Assembly (NCBI RefSeq): GCF_003315295.1
Contig: NZ_QNRI01000001.1
Span: forward strand, 310,001 to 374,000
Direction: 5' to 3'
DNA length: 64,000 bases
Source: Paraliobacillus ryukyuensis
GTDB taxonomy: Bacteria > Bacillota > Bacilli > Bacillales > Amphibacillaceae
The notes under the pieces were generated by a model. The model was not told the DNA's origin. It saw only the letters and a program-made list of their open reading frames with translations, and did no database searches. Shown here piece after piece: positions 36,011-46,534 of the stretch. Made by a program: the position numbers and the translations under genes. How positions within the stretch are numbered: the stretch's first letter is position 1; the number at the start of each line of letters is the position of its first letter.

Positions 36011-36421
36011 TTAATATAAAGAAGTGTGATTGGAAATCTCCATTTCTAGGTGTCCATCTTTATCAACAGATTTAATTTTTATATTGGCCTTTCCAGTATA
36101 TCCTTTTTCAAAATAACCAATGACATTTTCCGTTTGTACTTTACCTTGGTTATTTATATATTGTAAAGATATCTCTGCTTCATCAAAAGATTCAAAAGAA
36201 TGCTTGCTTGGATCTATATGACATTTGACTTCTTTCTTAGCTCCGATGGAGGGTAGCATAATATCTGATTTGATATTGTCATAGGTGACATATAAACCCG
36301 TGATTTCTTGATTTGTTTGATTCTTTATTATAATTTGCAACCCATTTTGGGAGAGCCAGTAAATTGGTATTGCTATTAGAATACAAACAATAATAATAGC
36401 AATAAGCTTCTTCTTTCTCAT
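36011..36421 (-). CDS. Membrane-anchored protein of unknown function
   Basis: 136 residues. Lys/Arg-rich start, one hydrophobic helix at about 6-24, then about 110 residues outside the membrane that read as beta strands (GLQIIIKNQTNQEITGLYVTYD). No Cys lipobox. A pattern of this kind is common among small accessory proteins, but I recognise no family. AAGGGGG precedes the ATG. It stands alone between the acetyltransferase and the cysK unit on the same strand. Confidence 0.65.
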   Translation of the reverse strand: MRKKKLIAIIIVCILIAIPIYWLSQNGLQIIIKNQTNQEITGLYVTYDNIKSDIMLPSIGAKKEVKCHIDPSKHSFESFDEAEISLQYINNQGKVQTENVIGYFEKGYTGKANIKIKSVDKDGHLEMEISNHTSLY

Positions 36422-36497
36422 TTGTAGTAATCCCCCTTTTACATAGAAAGATGTATTTATATTTGATAAAGTTACACAATCATTGTATATGAATTGT

Positions 36498-36546
36498 AAA
36501 AAAGTTCAACTTCAGTAAATAATAACATTACTGAAATCGAACTTTT
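36498..36546 (-). terminator. Terminator after the cysK unit
   Basis: On the minus strand AGTTCGATTTCAGTAA pairs with TTACTGAAGTTGAACT. Six T follow. Confidence 0.85.
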
Positions 36547-36553
36547 AGAATAC

Positions 36554-36709
36554 TTAATTCTTATCTTGTTGTTTAGGATTCTCTACTATCTCAGCTAATT
36601 TACTTTGATCCCAGCGGATTGCTGTCTCTTTCGGAATATCATATTCTTTGTTCACTCGTAGTAACTGCTCATTATATCTGGTTTGCACAAGCATTCTTAC
36701 TTTAACCAT
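36554..36709 (-). CDS. Small hypothetical protein (51 residues) after cysK
   Basis: Begins MVKVRMLVQTRYNEQLLRV after GGAGAGG, six bases away. A longer ATG frame from 36742 covers that ribosome site and is rejected. The fold looks like a short beta barrel followed by a helix (PKETAIRWDQSKLAEIVE). This pattern recalls short proteins found near phage packaging genes, but no phage gene is near. It starts 41 bases after the cysK stop and shares its terminator, so the two are probably co-transcribed. Confidence 0.6.
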   Translation of the reverse strand: MVKVRMLVQTRYNEQLLRVNKEYDIPKETAIRWDQSKLAEIVENPKQQDKN

Positions 36710-36750
36710 CGTGTACCTCTCCAATTCTGATTCACCAAACATTCGAGTAT

Positions 36751-37671
36751 TTATTCACCAAATAAATTCATGCTTAAATAACGTTCTCCTGTGTCTGGCG
36801 CAATACAAACAACACGTTTTCCTTTTCCTAAACGTTTCGCCACTTCAATGGCAGCAAAGACAGCTGCACCACCAGAAGGTCCGATAAAGATTCCCTCTTT
36901 TTGCCCTAGTTGCTTCATCATATTAATAGCGTCATCATCTTCAATCGGCATAATTTCGTCATAAATAGATGTATTCAAAATCTTTGGTACGAAGCCAGGA
37001 CTGGTACCAACTAATTTATGCTTACCAGGCTTTCCTCCTGATAAAACAGGTGAACCTTGTGGCTCAACAACAGCAATATGAATATTAGGCAACCATTCTT
37101 TGAGTGTCTCACCAGTTCCTGTAATGGTGCCACCAGTACCTGCCGTTGCAACAAAAGCATCAAGATGTTGATCCATTTGCTCATAAATTTCTTTAGCCGT
37201 TGTAACTCGATGAACATCAGGATTTGAGACATTCTCAAACTGTTGTGGCATAAAACTATTTGGAATATCTGCTGTTAATTCTTTTGCTTTTTTGATTGCG
37301 CCTGGCATTTTCTCTTCACTTGGTGTGAGAACCACTTGTGCACCATAGGCCTTTAAGATATTAATACGTTCTTTTGTCATGTTATCAGGCATTACTAGAA
37401 TTGCTTTATATCCTTTTGCGGCTGCAGTCATCGCTAAACCAATACCCGTGTTTCCACTTGTTGGTTCGATAATCGTTGATCCAGGTTTTAAAATCCCTTC
37501 TTCTTCTGCTACTTTGATCATGTTAAATGCTGCTCTATCCTTAACACTCTTTGAAGGGTTAAACATTTCTAATTTAACATAAACGTCTGCAGCATCATCT
37601 GGAATCAAACGGTTTAATTTTACAATTGGTGTTTCACCGATTAATTCTGTCATATTATTTACAACACGCAT
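36751..37671 (-). CDS. cysK: Cysteine synthase A (O-acetylserine sulfhydrylase)
   Basis: Makes cysteine from O-acetylserine and sulfide with pyridoxal phosphate. 306 residues. The cofactor Lys44 lies in NPSKSVKDRAA, the substrate loop is TSGNTGIGLAM and the phosphate loop GTGGTITGTGE. The ribosome site AGAGAGG is 11 bases from the ATG, rather far. No S-box or T-box was seen in the 145 bases upstream. Confidence 0.94.
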   Translation of the reverse strand: MRVVNNMTELIGETPIVKLNRLIPDDAADVYVKLEMFNPSKSVKDRAAFNMIKVAEEEGILKPGSTIIEPTSGNTGIGLAMTAAAKGYKAILVMPDNMTKERINILKAYGAQVVLTPSEEKMPGAIKKAKELTADIPNSFMPQQFENVSNPDVHRVTTAKEIYEQMDQHLDAFVATAGTGGTITGTGETLKEWLPNIHIAVVEPQGSPVLSGGKPGKHKLVGTSPGFVPKILNTSIYDEIMPIEDDDAINMMKQLGQKEGIFIGPSGGAAVFAAIEVAKRLGKGKRVVCIAPDTGERYLSMNLFGE

Positions 37672-37784
37672 GTATGTAACATCCTCTCTATAATAAAAAG
37701 AAATAAAAATAAAAACTGATCAATTTACTATGATTATTATAACAATATCTATGAATTAAGCCAATCTGTAACATTTCTTCAAAC

Positions 37785-37818
37785 AAAAAAAACCAATGGC
37801 TAATATACCATCAGTTTT
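37785..37818 (-). terminator. Terminator after add
   Basis: On the minus strand AAACTGATGG pairs with CCATTGGTTT (one mismatch). Eight T are present. Confidence 0.75.
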
Positions 37819-38875
37819 ATACTACCATAGGAAAGCTTTGTTCCTGCTTTTTCATTTGTTTTAAACACTTCTGCTTTAAGGTCTTTTTTTCTTGAAAACT
37901 TAGGAACGAAGCATCAATTGCATTAATCGTTAATTGATTCAATTCAGTTATTGTAAAATGAAAATGGTCCATTAAAATAGAGAATTCTTTTGTGATGCAC
38001 GTATCAGAAACGGTCATATTATCAGTATGAACCGTAACTTTTAACCCTTGATCAAAATAATATCTAATCGGGTAGTGTCCCCACCCATCCGTGGCCTTTG
38101 TTTGTAAATTACTAATTGGACACATTTCTAATGGTATTTCTCTTTTTTTAATCTCATGCAAGAGTTTGTCGTCTTCGGTTAATCTTACACCATGACCAAT
38201 GCGGGCAGCACCTAACTGCTTAACAGCTTCTTTAATGCTTTCTGCCCCCGCTGCTTCTCCAGCATGAATCGTAATCGGTATTTCTAGTTGATTCGCTAAT
38301 GCAAAGGTATCTCGGAATAATGAAGTAGGAAAACTGTTCTCGTCTCCGGCCAAGTCTACAGCAACCAATCCTTTATTTAAATATTTAGCAGCAACACGAA
38401 TCACTTCTTTATTAACTTCGGCATCGTGATGACGCATGCAGCATGTAATAACCCGTGTCTCTACTCCAAACATACAGGAACCTTTCGTTAAGCCTTTCAT
38501 TACTGCATTAAGCACTTCCTCTAGTTGAAGTCCTTGTTCACGGTGCTGTTGAGGTGCAAATCTCACCTCAATATATGCACAATTGTCTTGTTTTGCTTGT
38601 TCCACTAATTCATAGGCAACGCGTTCTAATGCTTGTTTAGTTTGTAACACTTTAGCCACAAGATCGAACGGACGTAAATATTCTGCTAAACTAGTACAAT
38701 TATCTCCGACAGACATATAGGAAGACAAATCAGCAATAGACTGGGTTGGTAATGTCACGCCTTGCGCACGAGCTAATTCCAATAATGTCTTTGGTTTAAC
38801 ACTTCCATCCAAATGAAGATGTAAATCTACTTTTGGTAGTTGTTTAATAAAGGAATACGCTTGCTTTGTAACCAT
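37817..38875 (-). CDS. add: Adenosine deaminase
   Basis: Converts adenosine to inosine with a zinc ion. 352 residues. Zinc ligands: His19 and His21 (KVDLHLHLDGS), the His of TIHAGEAAG with the catalytic Glu, and the Asp of HTDNMTVS. RIGHGVRL supplies the other active-site His. Add is followed upstream, on the same strand, by pbuX and xpt, so purine salvage genes are clustered, but a 175-base gap with its own inverted repeat separates them. Confidence 0.94.
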   Translation of the reverse strand: MVTKQAYSFIKQLPKVDLHLHLDGSVKPKTLLELARAQGVTLPTQSIADLSSYMSVGDNCTSLAEYLRPFDLVAKVLQTKQALERVAYELVEQAKQDNCAYIEVRFAPQQHREQGLQLEEVLNAVMKGLTKGSCMFGVETRVITCCMRHHDAEVNKEVIRVAAKYLNKGLVAVDLAGDENSFPTSLFRDTFALANQLEIPITIHAGEAAGAESIKEAVKQLGAARIGHGVRLTEDDKLLHEIKKREIPLEMCPISNLQTKATDGWGHYPIRYYFDQGLKVTVHTDNMTVSDTCITKEFSILMDHFHFTITELNQLTINAIDASFLSFQEKKTLKQKCLKQMKKQEQSFPMVV

Positions 38876-38990
38876 TGAGTCCTCATCCTTCCCAAGATTT
38901 AATAATAATGATAATAAAATTTCTTTTCGATTGCCATTATTATGTAAGTAAAGTTCACAAACAAATTTAAAATCTTACCCATTCGCCCTA

Positions 38991-39028
38991 AGCTTTCACA
39001 TAATTGGAATGATGTGAAAGCGTTAAGT
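38991..39028. promoter_or_regulatory. Inverted repeat and cre-like site between pbuX and add
   Basis: GCTTTCACAT, ten bases, ATGTGAAAGC. There is no T run on the minus strand, so it is a poor terminator. The right arm continues as TGAAAGCGTTAAGT (39015-39028), which fits the CcpA cre consensus TGWAANCGNTNWCA except for the last two bases. Confidence 0.4.
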
Positions 39029-39050
39029 GAAAAATTATTACTCCATCTAA

Positions 39051-40357
39051 TTAGGCTACCTCTTTATCTGGCTCATTTGTCATTTGTTGCATTGGTTTTT
39101 TTCTAAAATTAAAAATAACATTTAAAATGATTGCAGTTAAACTCCCTACGACAATTCCACTTTCTGTAATTGGTCTTAGACTATTAGGTAAACTTGTAAA
39201 AATCTCTGGTACGGTTGTTACCCCTAACCCCATTCCAATTGCGCAAGCAACAATTAATAAATTTTCTTGTGACGAAAAATCAACTTTACTTAACATTTTT
39301 ATTCCATAAGCAATCACCATTCCAAACATGGCAACCATTGCCCCACCTAAAACGGCTTTTGGTATAATTAATGTTAAAGCACCGATTTTAGGCACAAGTC
39401 CAAGCATAATTAACATAACACCTGCTGTGTAAATTACTTTTTTGGAGCGAACACCTGACAATTGCACCAAACCGACATTCTGTGAAAAAGTTGTATATGG
39501 AAAAGAGTTAAACAAGCCACCAAGTAAAATGGCAATTCCTTCTGCACGATAGCCTCTTTCCAAATTTTTATCTGTTAACTTTTTATCGCAAATGTCTCCT
39601 AGTGCAAAATAAACACCTGTTGATTCGACTAAACTTACAATCGCCACTAGCACCATTGTTAAAATAGGTACGATATGGAACTTAGGTGTTCCGTAATGAA
39701 ATAGTGTTGGTATGTGAAACCAGCTACTTTCTGCTACAGTGCTTAGGTCTACCATTTCGAAAAACGAAGCTATTACAGTTCCAACGACAATACCAAGTAA
39801 AATTGCAATTGATTGTATAAAGCCTTTTCCAAAACGAAAGATTAATAAAATAATCAATAATGTCCCAAATCCTAAACCTAAGTTCGTTAAGCTACCAAAC
39901 TCACTATTATCTGTGCCACCAGCCAGATCATTCATCGCAGTCGGTATCAACGTAATACCAATAATGGTCACCACAGAGCCTGTCACAACCGGCGGAAATA
40001 ATATAATCATTTTACTAAAGAACTTAGCAAGTAACACGACTAATAAACCAGATATTAAAATCGCACCATATATCGAGGTGATTCCATAATTATTGCCAAT
40101 CGATATCATGGGGCCCACTGCAGTAAAGGTACACCCTAGTACAACTGGTAATCCAATACCAGTGAATTTATTCCGCCAAACCTGTAAAATACTTGCGATA
40201 CCGCACATTAAAATATCAATGGAAATTAAGTAAGTAAGTTGTGCGTTAGTAAGTCCGATCCCAGCTCCAACAATCATTGGAACAACTACTGCCCCGGCAT
40301 ACATGGCTAATACGTGTTGTAATCCTAATGATGCGATTTTTCCTTTTGTTAACTTCA

Positions 40358-40358
<1 letters not shown>
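39051..40358 (-). CDS. pbuX: Xanthine permease (NCS2 family)
   Basis: 435 residues with about twelve or more hydrophobic segments and the NCS2 motif region GLFNSFPYTTFSQNVGLVQLSGVRS. Takes up xanthine by proton symport. It overlaps the xpt stop by one base (TAATG), the same arrangement as the known xpt-pbuX operon of Bacillus, and shares its purine riboswitch. Confidence 0.94.
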
Positions 40359-40957
<599 letters not shown>

Positions 40958-40971
40958 CTATTTGTGAATAT

Positions 40972-41023
40972 AAAAAACCCAAAGATTGTGCACACCTAAT
41001 GAGATGAGCAATAATCTTTGGGC
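40972..41023 (-). terminator. Riboswitch-controlled terminator before xpt
   Basis: On the minus strand CCCAAAGATT pairs with AATCTTTGGG. TTTTTT follows. Its first arm is followed by ATTGCTC, complementary to GAGCAAT at the end of the aptamer (near 41063-41069), which gives the antiterminator. Confidence 0.85.
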
Positions 41024-41068
41024 ATTGTTCGTTATTGAAACATAGATCAATAAACATACATCTATTGC

Positions 41069-41140
41069 TCACTCATAGTCAGATCATTTACGGTAATCTG
41101 GTAGAAACTTGTAGGCCATATCCCCACTATTATACGAGTG
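41069..41140 (-). ncRNA. Purine riboswitch, guanine/xanthine class
   Basis: On the minus strand CACTCGTATAAT, GGATATGGCCTACAAGTTTCTACC and TGACTATGAGTG match the xpt aptamer core. The specificity base before TAT is C (GACTAT), which pairs with guanine; adenine switches have U. It controls xpt-pbuX. Confidence 0.96.
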
Positions 41141-41299
41141 AATAATTATGAAATTATTATTTTAATATTGTAACACGCCGTTGATTGATTTCAAGAACTT
41201 TTTTATTTTTTATTTAGTTACGAATGATTGTTTGTTAAATCAGTAAAGCATTCGCAAGGTAATCTATTTCCATTGACTTGTTTATAACAAAAAAATTTT

Positions 41300-41341
41300 A
41301 TATATAAATAATCTGACAAAAGGGATTACCTTTGTCAGATT
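41300..41341 (-). terminator. Terminator overlapping the ilvA stop codon
   Basis: On the minus strand AATCTGACAAA pairs with TTTGTCAGATT around a ten-base loop. An AT-rich tract ending in seven T follows at some distance. The stem begins within the last codons of ilvA. Confidence 0.65.
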
Positions 41342-42597
41342 AATAGATGAAACAGTGCTTCATCTTTATTAATTTCAATATAAGAAAAGTCATGTTCTTC
41401 CATTCGCGCCATCAATGGTTGATAGTCACTTCGATGTTTTAATTCAACCCCAACAAGAACAGGACCTTTGTCACGATTATTTTTCTTCGTGTATTCAAAA
41501 CGAGTAATATCATCTGTTTCACCTAGAACTTTATCTAAAAATTCACGTAACGCACCAGCACGTTGCGGGAAGTTAACAATAAAGTAATGTTTATAGCCCT
41601 CGTAAACTAGTGATCTTTCTTTCATATCTTGCATGCGATCCATATCATTATTGCCACCACTTACGATACAAACAACATTTTTACCTATGATTTGTTCACG
41701 ATATTGATCTAATGCTGCAATTGGCATCGCTCCAGCTGGTTCAGCTACAATGGCATTTTCATTGTATAGATCAATTAATGTACTACAAACTTTCCCTTCT
41801 GGGACAATTGCAATATCATCAATCACCTCTTTAGCAATTTCAAAAGTTAAATTGCCAACTTGCTGTACGCTAGCTCCATCAACAAACTTATCTACCTTAT
41901 CCAGTTTAACAACCTTTTGCTGTTTTAAAGCAGCCTGCATAGATGGTGCTCCTTGCGGTTCCACACCAATAACTTGGGTATCAGGACTAATGTTTTTCAT
42001 ATATGAACCAACACCAGAAACTAAACCACCGCCACCTACTGACATAAAAATATGGGAAATTGGTTCTTCCATTTCATCAACAACTTCCATCCCAATGGTT
42101 CCTTGACCAGCAATCGTACGATAGTCGTCAAAAGGATGGATAAACGACATGTCATATTGATCACAATAAGCTTTTGCTTCTTGATAAGCATCATCAAAGG
42201 TATCGCCAACTAAGATAATTTCTACTTCGTCACCACCAAAGAAAGTTACGCGTTTTACTTTTTGTCTTGGTGTCGTTGTAGGCATGAATATTTTCCCTTT
42301 AACCTCCATTGCCTTGCAGGAGTATGCAACGCCCTGTGCGTGGTTACCAGCACTTGCGCAGACAACACCATTTTGTAGTTCTTTTTTGGATAAGGTTTGC
42401 ATCAAGTTATATGCCCCTCTAATTTTAAAGGAGCGAACAACTTGCAAATCTTCTCGCTTCAAATAAACATTACATTGATACTTTTCTGATAAGATTGGAT
42501 CTTTTTGTAAAGGTGTTTTTTGAACAACATCCTTTAATTTTTGTTGTGCAATAAGAATATCTTTAATTTGGACTGTACTTACTTTTGTGCTCATCAT
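41335..42597 (-). CDS. ilvA: Threonine dehydratase
   Basis: Deaminates threonine to 2-oxobutanoate for isoleucine synthesis. 420 residues. Pyridoxal Lys58 in VRSFKIRGAYNL, the CASAGNHAQGVAYS loop and the SVGGGGLVSG phosphate loop. Residues about 335-420 form a single ACT-like regulatory domain (YFIVNFPQRAGALREFL), as in the short biosynthetic form, so isoleucine feedback is likely. No other ilv or leu gene is adjacent; ilvE lies 4 kb away. Confidence 0.94.
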   Translation of the reverse strand: MMSTKVSTVQIKDILIAQQKLKDVVQKTPLQKDPILSEKYQCNVYLKREDLQVVRSFKIRGAYNLMQTLSKKELQNGVVCASAGNHAQGVAYSCKAMEVKGKIFMPTTTPRQKVKRVTFFGGDEVEIILVGDTFDDAYQEAKAYCDQYDMSFIHPFDDYRTIAGQGTIGMEVVDEMEEPISHIFMSVGGGGLVSGVGSYMKNISPDTQVIGVEPQGAPSMQAALKQQKVVKLDKVDKFVDGASVQQVGNLTFEIAKEVIDDIAIVPEGKVCSTLIDLYNENAIVAEPAGAMPIAALDQYREQIIGKNVVCIVSGGNNDMDRMQDMKERSLVYEGYKHYFIVNFPQRAGALREFLDKVLGETDDITRFEYTKKNNRDKGPVLVGVELKHRSDYQPLMARMEEHDFSYIEINKDEALFHLLI

Positions 42598-42686
42598 TCA
42601 TAGAATCCTTCCTGCAAAAAATAGTTAGACTTATACTATCATATTCAGACAAATTAGAAAACTATAACACCAGATTTATCTTATTA

Positions 42687-42720
42687 GAAAAGACAACTAA
42701 AAAATGGATAGTTGTCTTTC
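42687..42720 (-). terminator. Terminator after ppaC
   Basis: On the minus strand GAAAGACAACTA pairs with TAGTTGTCTTTTC. Confidence 0.85.
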
Positions 42721-42729
42721 TAAATCAGA

Positions 42730-43656
42730 TTATGCTAAAGCACCTTGTATGTTAGGTACAATTTGTTTTTTACGAGATACAACGCCTTTAAGCAATGCTT
42801 GATTATTCGTTAACGTTACATCAAAAGCTTGTTCTACCGTTTTTTGTTTGTCTCCTAAAGCTAAAATTACGGAATCATTATTAAGAATATCTGTTACGAC
42901 AAATGCAAATAAGCCAAGTTGTTTTTTATCAATTGTTTGTTGAATTGCTTCTTCAATCGCTGTTTGATTTGCTAACACATCATTTATATCTACCGTATTT
43001 ACTTGGGCAACTTCCACACTTGTACCAGCCATGTTGAATTCTTTTGCATCTAGTGAAATTAATTCTTCAACTGTTTTATCACTTAAATCTGCACCTGCTT
43101 TTAGCATTTCTAAGCCATACGTTTGTGGATCTACTCCTGCAATAGTGGCTAATGCATCAGCAGCTTGTACGTCTTCCTCTGTGCATGTTGGAGATTTAAA
43201 TAATAGCGAATCAGAAATAATGGCAGAAAACATAAGTCCGGCAATTTCTTTTGGAATCGCAACATTATTTTCTTGATAGATTTTTTTAAGTATAGTCGCC
43301 GTACAACCCACTGGTTCTGCACGATAGTATAATGGATCATTTGTTTCAAAGTTTGCAATACGGTGATGATCAATTACTTCTTTTACTTGTACTTTCTCAA
43401 TATCATCTACACTTTGTTGACGTTCATTATGATCGACTAAAATAACCGAATCTACTTCATCTGCTACTGTAGAAACATAGCGAGGTGCCTCTACTTTAAA
43501 ATAATCAAGTGCATATTGTGTTTCGTTGTTCACTTCACCAAGTCGAACTGCCTCTACTTCTTGGCCAAGTTGTTTTTTCAAATACGCATAAGCAAGTGCT
43601 GCTGTTATGGTATCTGTATCTGGGTTTTTATGTCCGAAAATAAATGTTTTACTCAC
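42730..43656 (-). CDS. ppaC: Manganese-dependent inorganic pyrophosphatase
   Basis: Splits pyrophosphate; DHH family II. 308 residues from GTG. Metal-binding motifs: [31 protein letters not shown], and the C-terminal SRKKQIVP that binds substrate. AAAGGAG lies nine or ten bases before the GTG at 43656; the ATG at 43677 would include it. Confidence 0.95.
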   Translation of the reverse strand: MSKTFIFGHKNPDTDTITAALAYAYLKKQLGQEVEAVRLGEVNNETQYALDYFKVEAPRYVSTVADEVDSVILVDHNERQQSVDDIEKVQVKEVIDHHRIANFETNDPLYYRAEPVGCTATILKKIYQENNVAIPKEIAGLMFSAIISDSLLFKSPTCTEEDVQAADALATIAGVDPQTYGLEMLKAGADLSDKTVEELISLDAKEFNMAGTSVEVAQVNTVDINDVLANQTAIEEAIQQTIDKKQLGLFAFVVTDILNNDSVILALGDKQKTVEQAFDVTLTNNQALLKGVVSRKKQIVPNIQGALA

Positions 43657-43817
43657 TTTGTCTCTCTCCTTTAACAATTACATGTGTATGATCAAATAGT
43701 GTAAAATATCCTTATCTATTGTAACGTAAATTGTTTGCTATTTCATCCAAATTGGTTTATTTCTCTTTAAAAATCACTAACATAGATTAAAGCATTTGAC
43801 AAAAAACATCAAAAAGA

Positions 43818-45062
43818 TTATTTAATTTGTCCTTCTCCATGCAAGGTGTATTTCGTTGATGTTAATGCATCTAAACCCATTGGTCCTCTGGCATGTAATT
43901 TTTGTGTGCTGATACCAATCTCTGCGCCAAAGCCGAATTCAAATCCATCGGTAAACCGAGTCGAAGCATTATGGTATACGCAAGCTGCATCAACTTCATT
44001 TAAAAATTGAAGGGCATGTTGATCATTTTCGGTAATGATTGCTTCAGAGTGTTTGGTCCCATAATAATTAATATGTTGTATTGCTTCTTTTACATTATTT
44101 ACAGTTTTGATGGCTACTTTTTTAGCCAAAAACTCTTCCTGCCAATCTTCTTCCGTCGCTAAAGGCAATTCTTTACGGAAAGAAGCAATCACCTCATCGA
44201 CTACCATTTGTACATCGTGATCATACAATGCATTTATTAATTGATCTCCATTTTCTTCAAACCATTGTTTATCAACTAATATTGTTTCAATCGCATTACA
44301 AACAGATGGACGTTGTGTTTTTGCATTGATGGCAATATTCACACTCATCTCTGCGTCAGCTGTTTGATCAATAAACAAATGGCAATTTCCTGCTCCAGTT
44401 TCAATCACCGGTACAGATGACTTAGCAACCACCGTATCTATTAGATTTTTACTTCCTCTTGGAATTAGTACATCTAAATATTCGTTTAAACGAAACATTT
44501 TTTCAGCTGTTTCACGATTCGTATCCTCAATTAGTTGCACTGCTTCTACAGGAATTGCAGTATTCTGTAAGGCTTGTTGCATTACATTTACAAGCGCAAT
44601 ATTTGAATAGATAGCAGAAGAGCTACCTCGTAAAATAACAGCATTTCCGGTTTTTAAACAAAGCGAAGCAGCGTCTACCGTTACATTTGGTCGAGCTTCA
44701 TAAATCATGCCAACAACACCAATTGGAACTGTAACTTTCTTAATTGACAAACCATTTGGTCTATCCCATGCATCTTGAACTGTTCCAATGGGATCATTTA
44801 ATTGTGTTAACTGGTTTAAAGCCTCTGCCATATCTATAATTCTTTGGTTGTCTAGTCTTAATCGATCCATAATGGAAGTAGAAAATCCTGATTCCTCTGC
44901 CTTGGCAATATCTTTAGCATTCTCTGCAATAACATAATCCTGTTGTTGGATCAATTGGTTAGCTATTTGTTTAATAGCATCATTCTTTTGCTCTGTTGTT
45001 GCTTGACTTAAAGCTGTTGTCGTTGCTTTTGCTTGCTGTGCAATTATCAGTAAGTCCTGCAT
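43818..45062 (-). CDS. proA: Glutamate-5-semialdehyde dehydrogenase (gamma-glutamyl phosphate reductase)
   Basis: Second step of proline synthesis. 414 residues, full length. Catalytic Cys in [13 protein letters not shown], cofactor region [21 protein letters not shown], and a conserved end [16 protein letters not shown]. It starts two bases after the proB stop, so the two are translated together under the proline T-box. Confidence 0.96.
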   Translation of the reverse strand: MQDLLIIAQQAKATTTALSQATTEQKNDAIKQIANQLIQQQDYVIAENAKDIAKAEESGFSTSIMDRLRLDNQRIIDMAEALNQLTQLNDPIGTVQDAWDRPNGLSIKKVTVPIGVVGMIYEARPNVTVDAASLCLKTGNAVILRGSSSAIYSNIALVNVMQQALQNTAIPVEAVQLIEDTNRETAEKMFRLNEYLDVLIPRGSKNLIDTVVAKSSVPVIETGAGNCHLFIDQTADAEMSVNIAINAKTQRPSVCNAIETILVDKQWFEENGDQLINALYDHDVQMVVDEVIASFRKELPLATEEDWQEEFLAKKVAIKTVNNVKEAIQHINYYGTKHSEAIITENDQHALQFLNEVDAACVYHNASTRFTDGFEFGFGAEIGISTQKLHARGPMGLDALTSTKYTLHGEGQIK

Positions 45063-45064
45063 TC

Positions 45065-46180
45065 TTATACCCCCTGTAATGTTAAAACTAAATTGTTCCG
45101 ATGAATAACTTCTGCTTTTGTTTGATCAATGATATTCATCGCTTGTGCACTACTTAATCCTTTAATTTGTTGAATTTCTTCCGAGTTATAGTTCACTTGT
45201 CCTTTCGCAATCACATCATTATGATAGACGATTTCAACCACGTCGTTTTCAGCAAATGTATCTTTCACTTTAAGAACACCAGCTGGAAGTAAGCTTCTCC
45301 CTTTCTTTAGTAAAGCTTCCTTAGCGCCATCATCAATAATTAATTGTCCAGATACATTGGAATGGAACGCAATCCATTGTTTATGCTTGCGCACATGGTG
45401 TGTATGATAATTCCCAATATAAGTACCGTCCCCATTGCCTGCTAAAATGTCTACAAACTTATTTGAACCTTTTCCAACTCCAACAAAAGCGTGTACCCCA
45501 AGTGATAAAGCAGTTTGCGCTGCTAATAATTTGGATTTCATTCCACCGGTCCCGACTTTTGAACTAGAATTTTGACTTGTTTGATCAATTAACTCATCTG
45601 ATACATGATCTAATTGATTGTAGCGAATGGCATCAGGATATTGATTTGGATTTGCACTATAGAGTCCATTAATATCCGTTAGTAAAATCAAATAATCCGC
45701 ATTTACCAATCCACTAACTAAAGCGGATAACATATCATTATCGCCAAAAGTTAATTCATCAATTGCAACTGCATCATTTTCATTAATGATTGGAATAACG
45801 GAACGTCTCAATAGCTCGCTAATTACTTGAAACACATTATGGAATTGCTGTTTATTAACAAAGACATCTCTTGTTAATAAAAGTTGCGAACTAACAATAC
45901 CGTATTTCTTAAACGCGTCTGCATAAGCCTCAATTAACAAGCCCTGACCTACTGCAGCTGCCGCTTGTTTACCAGCAACGGTAACGGGACGACTCGAATA
46001 ACCTAAATCATGAAACCCAGCTGAAACTGCACCAGAAGAAATCAGAATAACTTCTATTCCTTGCTGCATTAATTTTGCAATTGCTTCCGTATGCTCTTGA
46101 AGTTTATCAATACTTAGACTCCCATCTTTTTTTGTCAACGAACTGCTACCAATTTTCACTACTACTCGTTTATTCGCCAT
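45065..46180 (-). CDS. proB: Glutamate 5-kinase
   Basis: First step of proline synthesis; phosphorylates glutamate. 371 residues from the ATG of [16 protein letters not shown], with AGAGGG in front. The kinase domain is AAK type ([36 protein letters not shown]) and a C-terminal PUA domain follows ([21 protein letters not shown]). A 41-codon upstream extension to 46303 is open but runs through the T-box terminator, so it is not coding. Confidence 0.96.
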   Translation of the reverse strand: MANKRVVVKIGSSSLTKKDGSLSIDKLQEHTEAIAKLMQQGIEVILISSGAVSAGFHDLGYSSRPVTVAGKQAAAAVGQGLLIEAYADAFKKYGIVSSQLLLTRDVFVNKQQFHNVFQVISELLRRSVIPIINENDAVAIDELTFGDNDMLSALVSGLVNADYLILLTDINGLYSANPNQYPDAIRYNQLDHVSDELIDQTSQNSSSKVGTGGMKSKLLAAQTALSLGVHAFVGVGKGSNKFVDILAGNGDGTYIGNYHTHHVRKHKQWIAFHSNVSGQLIIDDGAKEALLKKGRSLLPAGVLKVKDTFAENDVVEIVYHNDVIAKGQVNYNSEEIQQIKGLSSAQAMNIIDQTKAEVIHRNNLVLTLQGV

Positions 46181-46207
46181 GTTAAACCCTCTTTTATTTT
46201 GTATCAT

Positions 46208-46261
46208 TAAAAAAACTCTTTCCATCCAATACATAGAAGCCTGTAAAGGACGAAAAGAGTT
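46208..46261 (-). terminator. T-box-controlled terminator before proBA
   Basis: On the minus strand AACTCTTTTC pairs with GAAAGAGTT across a 30-base loop. Seven T follow. It is the default fold when tRNA-Pro is charged. Confidence 0.85.
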
Positions 46262-46470
46262 GATCCGCGGTACCACCTTGTTTTGACAAGCAAGCTTGCC
46301 CACCTTGCCCCATAACGCTGGGAAAGCGAAAGAAGTTTATCCTTCTTAGCTCAGAGGGTAGGTTCAATAAAAGCAGTTATGCAAGAATCTTTCAGCCGAT
46401 GGATTCTATTCTCTTTCATTTGCTCTTTATTTACTAGACCTCGTCGTTGCCTTTATCCGAAATTGATTGT
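46208..46470 (-). ncRNA. T-box leader of proBA, proline specifier
   Basis: The T-box core AAGGTGGTACCGCGG is at 46265-46279 on the minus strand. Stem I begins near AACGACGAGG. The specifier loop reads GAA CCT ACC, so the likely codon is CCT (Pro) at 46360-46362, which agrees with the proline genes downstream. Uncharged tRNA-Pro should open the terminator. Confidence 0.95.
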
Positions 46471-46534
46471 TCATATTATGCTTTAGTATAAGTGAAATGT
46501 CAATTGCTAAACATAACAGAAACACTTTTATTTT

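Noticed and set aside
46181-46303. N-terminal extension of ProB
   Set aside because: The added residues come from the T-box core and terminator. The family start is [14 protein letters not shown] with AGAGGG in front.
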